Shown one piece after another: positions 16,351 through 23,749 of a stretch of 48,663 nucleotides of DNA; position 1 is the first letter of the stretch, and the number at the start of each line of letters is the position of its first letter. The stretch covers positions 1 through 48,663 of the forward strand of contig JAFPYT010000042.1 of the NCBI GenBank assembly GCA_017394445.1, written 5' to 3'. Position numbers and translations under genes: made by a program. Origin of the DNA: Bacteroidales bacterium (GTDB lineage: Bacteria > Bacteroidota > Bacteroidia > Bacteroidales > UBA3824). The notes below the pieces were generated by a model. It was not told the DNA's origin. It saw only the letters and a list, made by a program, of their open reading frames with translations, and did not search any database.

Positions 16351-17462
16351 TGAATAAGAGAGTTTTATTTATCGACCGCGACGGCACAATAATAATAGAG
16401 CCGCCTGTAGACTATCAAGTAGACCGTCTTGAAAAATTTAAATTTGTTGACGGGGCAATAATTTCGCTCAACAAAATTCGCAAATATACCGATTTTGAGT
16501 TTGTTATGGCTACAAATCAAGACGGACTCGGCACTCCGTCGTTTCCCGAAGAGGATTTTTGGCCACTGCAAAACCTTATGCTCGACACGCTTAAATCGGC
16601 AGGGGTAGAATTTAACGACATTCTCATCGACCGCAGTTTTGAACACGAAAACCTGCCTACTCGTAAACCGGGAACCGATATGATGAAAAAATATCTTGAT
16701 AATCCCGAATACGACCTTTCGCAGAGTTTTGTTCTTGGCGACCGTCCTACAGATGTAATGCTTGCCAAAAATCTCGGCTGCAAAGCGGTATTCTTTGGCA
16801 CAGAACTTCCCGAAGAATTAGAACCTTATTGCGCACTTCACGCTAACAATTGGACTGAGGCAGAGCGTTTTATCATTAGTAGCAACAATATTATAGAGGT
16901 AACGCGCAACACTGCCGAAACCAAAATCAGCCTAAAACTCTACCCGGGCAATCCCGAAATTAAGCACGTAGACACCGGTGTAAAATTCTTCGACCACATG
17001 CTTTCGCAATTGCCTGTGCATGGATGTTTTGGCTTAGACCTCACTTGCGATGGCGACATCGAAGTAGACGAGCACCACACCATCGAAGATGTGGCTTTGG
17101 CTCTTGGAACTGCTGTTAATATGCTGTGGCAGAAACGAAAACTTATCAACCGATATGCGTTCGTATTGCCAATGGACGATTGCCTTGCTCAAGTGGCATT
17201 AGACCTTGGAGGTAGGCCGTGGATGCTGTTTAAGGCAGATTTCACCCGCGAAAAAATAGGCGATTTCCCAACCGAAATGATAACGCACTTTTTTAAATCG
17301 TTTTGCGATAATGCCAAATGCAACCTCAACATCAAAGCCGAGGGCGACAACGAGCACCACAAACTCGAAGGCATTTTCAAGGCGTTTGCCAAATGCTTAA
17401 AACAAGCTATCAGCTACGACTTTACGTTGCAAACCATTCCAAGTTCAAAAGGTATGTTATAA
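16350..17462 (+). CDS. hisB: Bifunctional histidinol-phosphatase / imidazoleglycerol-phosphate dehydratase
   Basis: HisB here carries out two histidine-pathway steps. The N-terminal HAD-type phosphatase (1-165) has D9-x-D11 in FIDRDGT, the lysine motif RKPGTD and the GDRPTD motif. The dehydratase domain (about 178-370) has the metal-binding repeats DEHHTIED (H242, H243) and GDNEHHKLEG (H336, H337). The length of 370 is normal for the fused form. In E. coli the phosphatase domain has a zinc loop with three Cys; the matching stretch here (ILIDRSFEHENLPTRKPG) has none, so the loop is non-metallated or rearranged. It sits 5.2 kb from hisF behind an unrelated lipoprotein, an unusual split of the his genes. 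Confidence 0.97.
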   Translation: MNKRVLFIDRDGTIIIEPPVDYQVDRLEKFKFVDGAIISLNKIRKYTDFEFVMATNQDGLGTPSFPEEDFWPLQNLMLDTLKSAGVEFNDILIDRSFEHENLPTRKPGTDMMKKYLDNPEYDLSQSFVLGDRPTDVMLAKNLGCKAVFFGTELPEELEPYCALHANNWTEAERFIISSNNIIEVTRNTAETKISLKLYPGNPEIKHVDTGVKFFDHMLSQLPVHGCFGLDLTCDGDIEVDEHHTIEDVALALGTAVNMLWQKRKLINRYAFVLPMDDCLAQVALDLGGRPWMLFKADFTREKIGDFPTEMITHFFKSFCDNAKCNLNIKAEGDNEHHKLEGIFKAFAKCLKQAISYDFTLQTIPSSKGML

Positions 17463-17480
17463 TAAATAAGGTGTGCAACT

Positions 17481-18242
17481 ATGATCAACGGCAAAAAAAT
17501 TGGCGTGGTGCTTCCGGCATACAACGCCGCCAAAACCTTGAAACAAACCCTCGACGAAATTCCCTACGATATTGTAGATGAGGTAATACTCACCGACGAT
17601 TGCAGTCAGGACGATACCGCCGAGGTGGCAGCACAGCTTGGCATCAAGCATATTATACGCCACGAAAAAAACCGTGGATATGGCGGCAATCAAAAAACAT
17701 GTTACAAAAAAGCATTAGAACTTGGCTGCGATATTGTGGTGATGCTTCATCCCGACTACCAATACACGCCAAAACTTATCCACAGCATGTGCTACACCAT
17801 AGCCGACGGAGTATATCCAGTGGTAATAGCTTCGCGCATACTTGGCAAAGGTGCTCGCAAAGGTGGAATGCCGCTTTATAAATACATAGCCAACAGGTTT
17901 TTGACGTTTTTTCAAAACCTATTGATGAACCAAAAACTCAGCGAATACCACACCGGCTACCGTGCATTTGCCCGCGAGGTAATCGAAAAGCTAAATTTAG
18001 AAGCCGACAGCGACGACTTTGTTTTTGACAATCAAATGATTGCACAGATATTTTATGCAGGATACGAAATTGCAGAAATCACCTGTCCCACAAAGTATTT
18101 CAAAGAGGCATCGTCGATTAATTTCAAACGAAGTGTTAAATATGGTTTAGGTGTAGTTTTTACCTCAATAAATTACCTCTTAGCCAAAACAAGAATTAAA
18201 ATTCATCGTATATTTAAAACGGACACAAAAAAAATAGGGTAA
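17481..18242 (+). CDS. Family 2 glycosyltransferase (DPM1/polyprenyl-phosphate type)
   Basis: The 253-residue GT-A fold enzyme has the opening GVVLPAYNAAKTLKQTLDE, the nucleotide-binding ILTDDCSQDDT and the donor/metal motif region VVMLHPDYQYTP (87-97, HPD in place of DxD). It later has HTGYRAFAREV, as in dolichyl- or undecaprenyl-phosphate sugar transferases. There is no C-terminal transmembrane pair, so it is probably soluble or peripherally bound. The acceptor is unknown; a lipid carrier is likely by family. It is 18 bases after hisB and 22 bases before the BamA-like gene, consistent with one operon. Confidence 0.85.
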   Translation: MINGKKIGVVLPAYNAAKTLKQTLDEIPYDIVDEVILTDDCSQDDTAEVAAQLGIKHIIRHEKNRGYGGNQKTCYKKALELGCDIVVMLHPDYQYTPKLIHSMCYTIADGVYPVVIASRILGKGARKGGMPLYKYIANRFLTFFQNLLMNQKLSEYHTGYRAFAREVIEKLNLEADSDDFVFDNQMIAQIFYAGYEIAEITCPTKYFKEASSINFKRSVKYGLGVVFTSINYLLAKTRIKIHRIFKTDTKKIG

Positions 18243-18264
18243 TGTAGATTAACTTAGCAAACTA

Positions 18265-19731
18265 ATGACTATTAACAAACTATACCGTAGCATTTTGTAT
18301 GCAGCGTTGCTTTTATTGCCAATATTGACTAAAGCGCCTGCAGTGATGGCGCAAAATAGCGATACTATGCGCATTGCTGATATGATGCCCGGTGTAGATG
18401 TGTTACCCTATATTCCCAAAACTGTAATTTCGTCGATATCTATCACGGGCAACAAAAAAACCAAAGACATAATAATACTCCGCGAAATCACATTTGCCGA
18501 AGGCGACACAATTGCCACAGAATCACTTTCGCAAGAGTTTGACCGCAGCAAAACCAACCTGCTAAAAACATCGCTTTTCAATTACGTTACCATCACCGCC
18601 ACCGAAATTGCTGCAGGTTTTGCAGCCGTAACCATAAATGTAGAAGAGCGTTGGTACATTTGGCCCGCATTCAGCATCACACCACACAACGGCAATCTTA
18701 ATCAATGGATTCGCGAACCCGACTTACACAAAGTAGACGTATGCTTTGGTGTAAAAAAATTCAATTTTCGAGGACGTCGCGAGGTGCTTTCGTTTAATTT
18801 TCGCCGTGGATTCAACAATATTTCGCAAATAGGCTACTCAAACATAGCTGTCGACAATAAATACCGCCATTTGTTTGCCGCCTACCTCTCGCTCAAAACC
18901 CAAAAAGATGTGCTTGTGCGCACCACCGATGGCGAAGGTGATTTTCAACATTTCGACGGCAACGCTTTTAAAGAAATCCGTCCCGAAATTGTATATCAAT
19001 TCCGACAAAATATCAACACATCGCACTTTTTGAGTGTGGCTTACGACGATGTGTCGATATGCGATTCGCTTGTTATGCTCAATCCCGACTACCTCGGCGA
19101 CGGAGAATCTCACATACGAAATCTTTCCACGTCGTACCGTTTTAGAATCGACAACCGAAGCTCATCATACTATCCTTTAACAGGTTCGTTTTACGAAATA
19201 ACATTCAAACGCATAGGCTATTTGTCGCAATCGCCCACAGTATTAGGAGCCGAAGCTGACGTTAGGCATTATTTCCAATTGGCCGACCGCTTGTATTTTG
19301 CAGCTCAGGCATTTGTGGCAACATATACCAACAACACACCGTTTTATATGCGTCCCAATCTTGGCTCTAAGCCCAATATTGTAGAGGGTTACGAACACAA
19401 CCTTATTTACGGCGATGCACTCTCTTTTATAAAAACATCTTATAAATTTGAACTTATCCCCACACGCATAATACATATTAAGCGTGTTAATATTCCTAAA
19501 TTCAACAAGATACATTTTGCAGCATATCTCCACCTGTTTGCAAATTGCGCTTACGTTGAAGACCATTGCGACACCGATTCGCTCAAAAATCCTTACAACA
19601 ACACTTTTCTTGGTTCGCTTGGCATCGGTCTCGACCTCGTAACCTATTACGACAAAGTGTTCACACTCTTTGCCACACGCAATATGCAAGACAATTACTA
19701 CTTTGGCATTGGCATGAAATCGTTTTTCTAA
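18265..19731 (+). CDS. BamA/TamA-like outer-membrane protein with one POTRA domain
   Basis: The 488-residue product has a long signal peptide (cleavage near 29, VMAQ), then a single POTRA-like domain (about 53-129: ISSISITGNKKTKDIILREI and VTINVEER). The C-terminal barrel of about 340 residues is rich in alternating aromatic strands and ends YYFGIGMKSFF with a terminal phenylalanine. The POTRA-barrel layout is that of the Omp85 superfamily. With one POTRA it is too small to be the main BamA, so it may export or assemble a specific substrate. Its coupling to a glycosyltransferase could suggest surface-glycan or surface-protein biogenesis, which is inference. Confidence 0.8.
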   Translation: MTINKLYRSILYAALLLLPILTKAPAVMAQNSDTMRIADMMPGVDVLPYIPKTVISSISITGNKKTKDIIILREITFAEGDTIATESLSQEFDRSKTNLLKTSLFNYVTITATEIAAGFAAVTINVEERWYIWPAFSITPHNGNLNQWIREPDLHKVDVCFGVKKFNFRGRREVLSFNFRRGFNNISQIGYSNIAVDNKYRHLFAAYLSLKTQKDVLVRTTDGEGDFQHFDGNAFKEIRPEIVYQFRQNINTSHFLSVAYDDVSICDSLVMLNPDYLGDGESHIRNLSTSYRFRIDNRSSSYYPLTGSFYEITFKRIGYLSQSPTVLGAEADVRHYFQLADRLYFAAQAFVATYTNNTPFYMRPNLGSKPNIVEGYEHNLIYGDALSFIKTSYKFELIPTRIIHIKRVNIPKFNKIHFAAYLHLFANCAYVEDHCDTDSLKNPYNNTFLGSLGIGLDLVTYYDKVFTLFATRNMQDNYYFGIGMKSFF

Positions 19732-19806
19732 AAAATCGGTTTTAAATATACTACACCTAATAATTATTGCGTTTTATTAAGTTAAAATCTAATAAATCCT
19801 CGACAA

Positions 19807-20688
19807 ATGAAGATAGCAATATTCGGACGTGAATTTAAAGACGACTTTAATGAATCGATATACAAGATATTCGAGACTCTCAACCGCAACTCTGCAGAGA
19901 TTTACATTCACGAAGAATATCTAAAATTCATCAATCAGGATTTATATTTTTTCCCTAAAATATCCGGCACGTTTAACAGCAGCAACACAATGCCTGCGGG
20001 GCTCGACTTGCTTATAAGCGTTGGCGGCGACGGCACACTGCTCGAAAGCGTTCAATATGCACTCGGAGCCGACATCCCAGTGTTAGGCATCAACAGCGGA
20101 CGTCTCGGATTTCTTGCCACAGTTTCCAAAAAGACTTTAGACAAAGCTTTTGAAGATATTTTTGCACGCAACTATCAAATTGAATCTCGCACATTATTAG
20201 AACTCAATAGCGAAAACAACCGTTTTGGCGACCTCAATTTCGCACTCAACGAACTCACCATAATGCGTGTAAATTCAAGCTCGATGATAAGCATCAACGT
20301 GTATCTCAACGATGAATTTTTAAACACATATTGGTCTGATGGCTTGATTGTTGCAACGCCTACTGGTAGCACAGCATATTCACTGAGCGCAGGTGGTCCT
20401 ATTATCACTCCCGGCAGCGGAAATTTTGTAATAACACCCGTTTCGCCGCACAACCTCTCTGTACGTCCGATTGTAATATCCGACGATAGCGTACTAAGGC
20501 TAAAAGCCGACGGTCGTGAACGCAATTTTTTAGCCTCATTAGACTTTAAACAAGCCACGTTCTCGTTCGACGAAGAGCTTATTCTCCGTAAGTCGGACAA
20601 AAAACTTAAGCTGATAAAATTTAGCGAAAGCACATTTTTCAACACACTACGCAACAAATTGCTTTGGGGCATGGATAAAAGAAACTAA
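19807..20688 (+). CDS. nadK: NAD kinase
   Basis: The 293-residue NadK phosphorylates NAD+ to NADP+. The key GGDGT motif is at 73-77 in ISVGGDGTLLES, followed by GINSGRLGFLATV. The second conserved block is SDGLIVATPTGSTAYSLSAG. The length and start are normal. A 75-base gap separates it from the BamA-like gene; read-through from there is possible, since no terminator is seen in between. The DUF6089-like gene follows, an association I recall as common in Bacteroidota. Confidence 0.97.
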   Translation: MKIAIFGREFKDDFNESIYKIFETLNRNSAEIYIHEEYLKFINQDLYFFPKISGTFNSSNTMPAGLDLLISVGGDGTLLESVQYALGADIPVLGINSGRLGFLATVSKKTLDKAFEDIFARNYQIESRTLLELNSENNRFGDLNFALNELTIMRVNSSSMISINVYLNDEFLNTYWSDGLIVATPTGSTAYSLSAGGPIITPGSGNFVITPVSPHNLSVRPIVISDDSVLRLKADGRERNFLASLDFKQATFSFDEELILRKSDKKLKLIKFSESTFFNTLRNKLLWGMDKRN

Positions 20689-20718
20689 AAATTAATACCA
20701 TACAAAAAAAATATTTAA

Positions 20719-20726
20719 TAACTTTG
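20719..20726 (+). promoter_or_regulatory. Candidate -7 element upstream of the DUF6089-like gene
   Basis: TAACTTTG matches TAnnTTTG and lies 72 bases before the start codon. No TTTG is found about 20 bases upstream, so the upstream box is missing or divergent. Confidence 0.4.
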
Positions 20727-20798
20727 CCCCCGATATATTAAAAAGTGTAAAAAACACGTTATAACAAAGAGTTAAAATATCGAAAAATATATATAACC

Positions 20799-21791
20799 AT
20801 GAAAAAAGCCGTAGCAATCATACTATTATCTATCTTTGCAGTAACTGCCGCCTTTGCGCAATCCACAGCTTGGAAACGCGACCGCAATAGCGTGTTTGGC
20901 GGTGTAGGCTACAATTTCTTCATGGGCGAACTCGGAGGAGGTAAAAAAGATGCCGCTCACTTTTTTGGCATTCGCGACGTTGACCTCGCTTCCACACGTC
21001 CTGCATTACAAGTTGGATATAGATACCGCGTTCTCGAACCACTTTCGGTAAGAGGCTCGTTTACATATTGCCGCATATATGGCGACGACTCAGAATCTGC
21101 TAACATTTACCGAAAAGCTCGAAACCTGAATTTCCGTAGCAACCTTTTTGAATTTGGTGCTACTGTTGATTATTTCTTTATTAAAGAAAGAGCTATTTCG
21201 CGTTTTGGAGCATTTCAAAGCGTTTCGCAATGGAAACAAAGAATTTCGGCTTATTTCTTCGTAGGTATAGGCGGAATGCACTTTAAACCTCAAGGCAAAT
21301 TAGACGGCTCGTGGCACGATCTGCAACCGCTCTGCACCGAAGGCCAAGGCTCAGGCGTAGTATTACAAGTGGTTGACGACAATGGAAACAATATTAACAT
21401 AAAAACAGAGGATAAACCATACAAACTTTGGGCAGTAACTGTACCTATTGGAATCGGCGTAAAATACCGATTGAATAACAAAATGGCTCTCAGCCTCGAA
21501 ATCGCAAACCATTACACCACAACCGACTATATCGACGACATTTCGTCCGACTATTATTTCAACTACGAACAAGAAGGCGTAACCCCGCCCAGCGAACTTA
21601 CAACAAAATTTGCCGACCGACACTTTGATGTTAAAGACGGAGAATTAATCGACCCCGAATCACCATACAAATCTGGTCAAATGCGCCGAGGCAACTCGGG
21701 TTACAACGATGCATACATTGTTACAATGATATGTTTTCATTACAAACTTGCACCAAACCTCCTACCCACTCGTAAACCAAAATACAATTAG
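20799..21791 (+). CDS. DUF6089-like outer-membrane beta-barrel protein
   Basis: The 330-residue protein has a signal peptide (MKKAVAIILLSIFAVTAAFA, then QSTAWK). The following region is typical of the DUF6089 barrel family: a FGGVGYNFFMGELGGG opening, then LQVGYRYRVLEPLSVRGSF, RSNLFEFGATVDYFF and AYFFVGIGGMHFKP. No C-terminal sorting domain is present; the end is a short charged tail (LPTRKPKYN). Family members are found beside nadK and envelope-assembly genes in Bacteroidota, as here. The specific role is not known. Confidence 0.75.
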   Translation: MKKAVAIILLSIFAVTAAFAQSTAWKRDRNSVFGGVGYNFFMGELGGGKKDAAHFFGIRDVDLASTRPALQVGYRYRVLEPLSVRGSFTYCRIYGDDSESANIYRKARNLNFRSNLFEFGATVDYFFIKERAISRFGAFQSVSQWKQRISAYFFVGIGGMHFKPQGKLDGSWHDLQPLCTEGQGSGVVLQVVDDNGNNINIKTEDKPYKLWAVTVPIGIGVKYRLNNKMALSLEIANHYTTTDYIDDISSDYYFNYEQEGVTPPSELTTKFADRHFDVKDGELIDPESPYKSGQMRRGNSGYNDAYIVTMICFHYKLAPNLLPTRKPKYN

Positions 21792-21884
21792 CAATAAGCA
21801 ACTATTAATCAGTAGTTTAAAACAAAGTAGACAAATCGAAGCATATTTTTATTAAAAAAAAATATCAAAAACACTTATATTTTA

Positions 21885-21916
21885 TTTGTAAAATAAAAAC
21901 AAAATGCTTAATTTTG
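21885..21916 (+). promoter_or_regulatory. Canonical promoter of the rimP-nusA-infB operon
   Basis: TTTG (21885-21888), 20 bases, TAATTTTG (21909-21916): a full match to TTTG-N20-TAnnTTTG. Transcription would start near 21922, just before the leader hairpin. Confidence 0.75.
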
Positions 21917-21930
21917 CAAAAAATTAATTG

Positions 21931-21957
21931 AAGAGGGGACTCAAAGTCCCCTCTTTT
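21931..21957 (+). promoter_or_regulatory. Terminator-like hairpin in the rimP-nusA-infB leader
   Basis: AAGAGGGGAC (21931-21940) pairs perfectly with GTCCCCTCTT (21946-21955) across the 5-base loop TCAAA and runs into TTTTATT. It starts about 10 bases after the predicted transcript start and ends 16 bases before the rimP ATG. It therefore fills most of the leader and has the form of an intrinsic terminator. Because the operon encodes NusA, feedback on termination is a natural suggestion, but it is inference. Confidence 0.7.
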
Positions 21958-21972
21958 ATTCGCAACAACGAA

Positions 21973-22428
21973 ATGATATCAGAACAACAAATATTATCGA
22001 TATTAGAAAGCAAAGAGTTTGAAAAATACTTTTTTGTTAGCGTAAAAGTGTCGGGCGACAACAAAATCACCATCGCCGCCGACACCGACCAAGGCATCAC
22101 CATCGACGAGTGCGGCGAAATAAGCACAAAACTCGAAGAAGCCCTCAACCGCGACCAAGAAGATTTTGAACTCGAAGTTTCAAGCCCAGGACTTACCGAG
22201 CCATTCAAAGTGCTTCGTCAGTACACCAAAAATATCGGCAAAACAGTTGATATCACACTCGCCGACGGCAACAAAATCGACGGAGTATTACTCTCTGCCG
22301 ACAACGACGGCATAACAATTAAGCAAACCGTGGTAGAAAAAATCAACGGCAAGCGCAAAAAAAGCGAAGTTGACAACACAATCAACTTTGCAGCCATCAA
22401 GACAACAAAATTGAAAATTAAAATATAA
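21973..22428 (+). CDS. rimP: Ribosome maturation factor RimP
   Basis: RimP helps 30S subunit maturation. The ATG at 21973 gives 151 residues, the usual length (MISEQQILSILESKEF). An in-frame TTG at 21928 would add 15 residues translated straight through the leader hairpin and is rejected. The N-terminal domain has VKVSGDNKITIAADTDQGIT, ECGEISTKLEEAL and the well-conserved LEVSSPGLTEPF. The C-terminal SH3-like domain follows (GKTVDITLADGNKIDGVLL). It is followed 19 bases later by nusA, the classic gene order. Confidence 0.95.
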   Translation: MISEQQILSILESKEFEKYFFVSVKVSGDNKITIAADTDQGITIDECGEISTKLEEALNRDQEDFELEVSSPGLTEPFKVLRQYTKNIGKTVDITLADGNKIDGVLLSADNDGITIKQTVVEKINGKRKKSEVDNTINFAAIKTTKLKIKI

Positions 22429-22447
22429 AATATAAGGCGGATAAAAA

Positions 22448-23683
22448 ATGGAAATTAACAATCTCATAGAGACATTTGCCGAATTTAAAGAGCAGAAAAG
22501 CATAGACCGCGCCACAATGATGCGCGTTATCGAAGAAGTATTTAGAAACATCCTTGCCAAAATGTACGGCACCGATGAAAACTTCGACATAATTATCAAC
22601 ATCGACAAAGGCGACCTTGAAATATGGAGAAACCGCGTTGTGGTAGAAGACTCTGACCTGCAAGACCCCAACCTCGAAATTTCGCTCTCCGAAGCCAAAA
22701 AAATCGACTCCGACTACGAAATCGACGAAGAGGTTACCGACGAAGTTCCCTTCCGCGACTTCGGCCGTCGCAACATTCTCACTCTCAGACAAAACCTCAC
22801 ATCTAAAATATTAGAATTAGAAAAAGAAAAACTCTACGAAAAATACAAAAACAGAATTGGTGAAATCGTAGCTGGCGAAGTATACCAAGTGTGGAAAAAA
22901 GAAATCCTTATCCTCGACGACGAAGGCAACGAACTTATGCTGCCCAAAGCCGAACAGATACCCACCGACTTTTTCCGCAAAGGCGACAACCTCCGTGCTG
23001 TTATCAGCCAAGTGGAAATGCGCAACGGCTCGCCTTTCATCCTTCTGTCAAGAACCGATCCGGCATTCCTCGAAAGATTGTTTGAACTTGAAGTGCCCGA
23101 AATCAACGACGGTTTAATCACAATCAAGAAAATAGTAAGAATCCCGGGCGAACGTGCAAAAGTAGCTGTAGAAAGCTACGACGACCGTATCGACCCCGTA
23201 GGCGCATGCGTCGGTATGAAAGGATCAAGAATCCACGGCATTGTGCGCGAACTCCGTAACGAAAACATCGACGTTGTTAACTTCTCCGCCAACGTTCAAT
23301 TGTACATTCAACGCGCCCTCAACCCGGCTAAAATCAACAACATCAAAGTTAACGAAGCCGACAAAAAAGCCGAAGTGTACCTCGACCCCGAAGAGGTTTC
23401 TAAAGCTATTGGCAAAATGGGTGCTAATATCAAACTCGCTACACAGCTTACAGGCTACGACATCGAAGTTTACCGCGACATCGACGAGGGTGAAGAAGAT
23501 GTTGACCTCGAAGAATTTAACGACGAAATCGAAATGTGGATTATCGATACTCTTAAATCGATAGGATGCGACACAGCTAAAGACGTACTGAAAATCTCTA
23601 AGGACGAACTCGTAAAACGTACCGACCTTGAAGAAGAGACTATTGAGGAAGTTTTAAACATTCTTAAAGCCGAATTCGAATAA
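22448..23683 (+). CDS. nusA: Transcription termination/antitermination factor NusA
   Basis: NusA binds RNA polymerase and RNA and modulates pausing, termination and antitermination. The 411-residue protein has the N-terminal polymerase-binding domain (1-125), an S1 domain (about 135-200), a first KH domain with GACVGMKGSRIHGIVREL (252-269) and a second KH domain with AIGKMGANIKLATQLTGY (320-337). A short acidic linker and a C-terminal helix-hairpin-helix-type segment (365-411) follow. There are no tandem acidic repeats of the proteobacterial kind. It lies between rimP and infB. Confidence 0.97.
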   Translation: MEINNLIETFAEFKEQKSIDRATMMRVIEEVFRNILAKMYGTDENFDIIINIDKGDLEIWRNRVVVEDSDLQDPNLEISLSEAKKIDSDYEIDEEVTDEVPFRDFGRRNILTLRQNLTSKILELEKEKLYEKYKNRIGEIVAGEVYQVWKKEILILDDEGNELMLPKAEQIPTDFFRKGDNLRAVISQVEMRNGSPFILLSRTDPAFLERLFELEVPEINDGLITIKKIVRIPGERAKVAVESYDDRIDPVGACVGMKGSRIHGIVRELRNENIDVVNFSANVQLYIQRALNPAKINNIKVNEADKKAEVYLDPEEVSKAIGKMGANIKLATQLTGYDIEVYRDIDEGEEDVDLEEFNDEIEMWIIDTLKSIGCDTAKDVLKISKDELVKRTDLEEETIEEVLNILKAEFE

Positions 23684-23749
23684 GCCATGGATTCGCTAAA
23701 GATGTGCAAAAAACTTAGATTTAACAGCAGTTAATTATCAAATTTAAAA

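Noticed and set aside
21928..21972. TTG start giving a 166-residue RimP
   Set aside because: It would translate through the leader hairpin and add residues not seen in the family; ATG 21973 gives the normal length.
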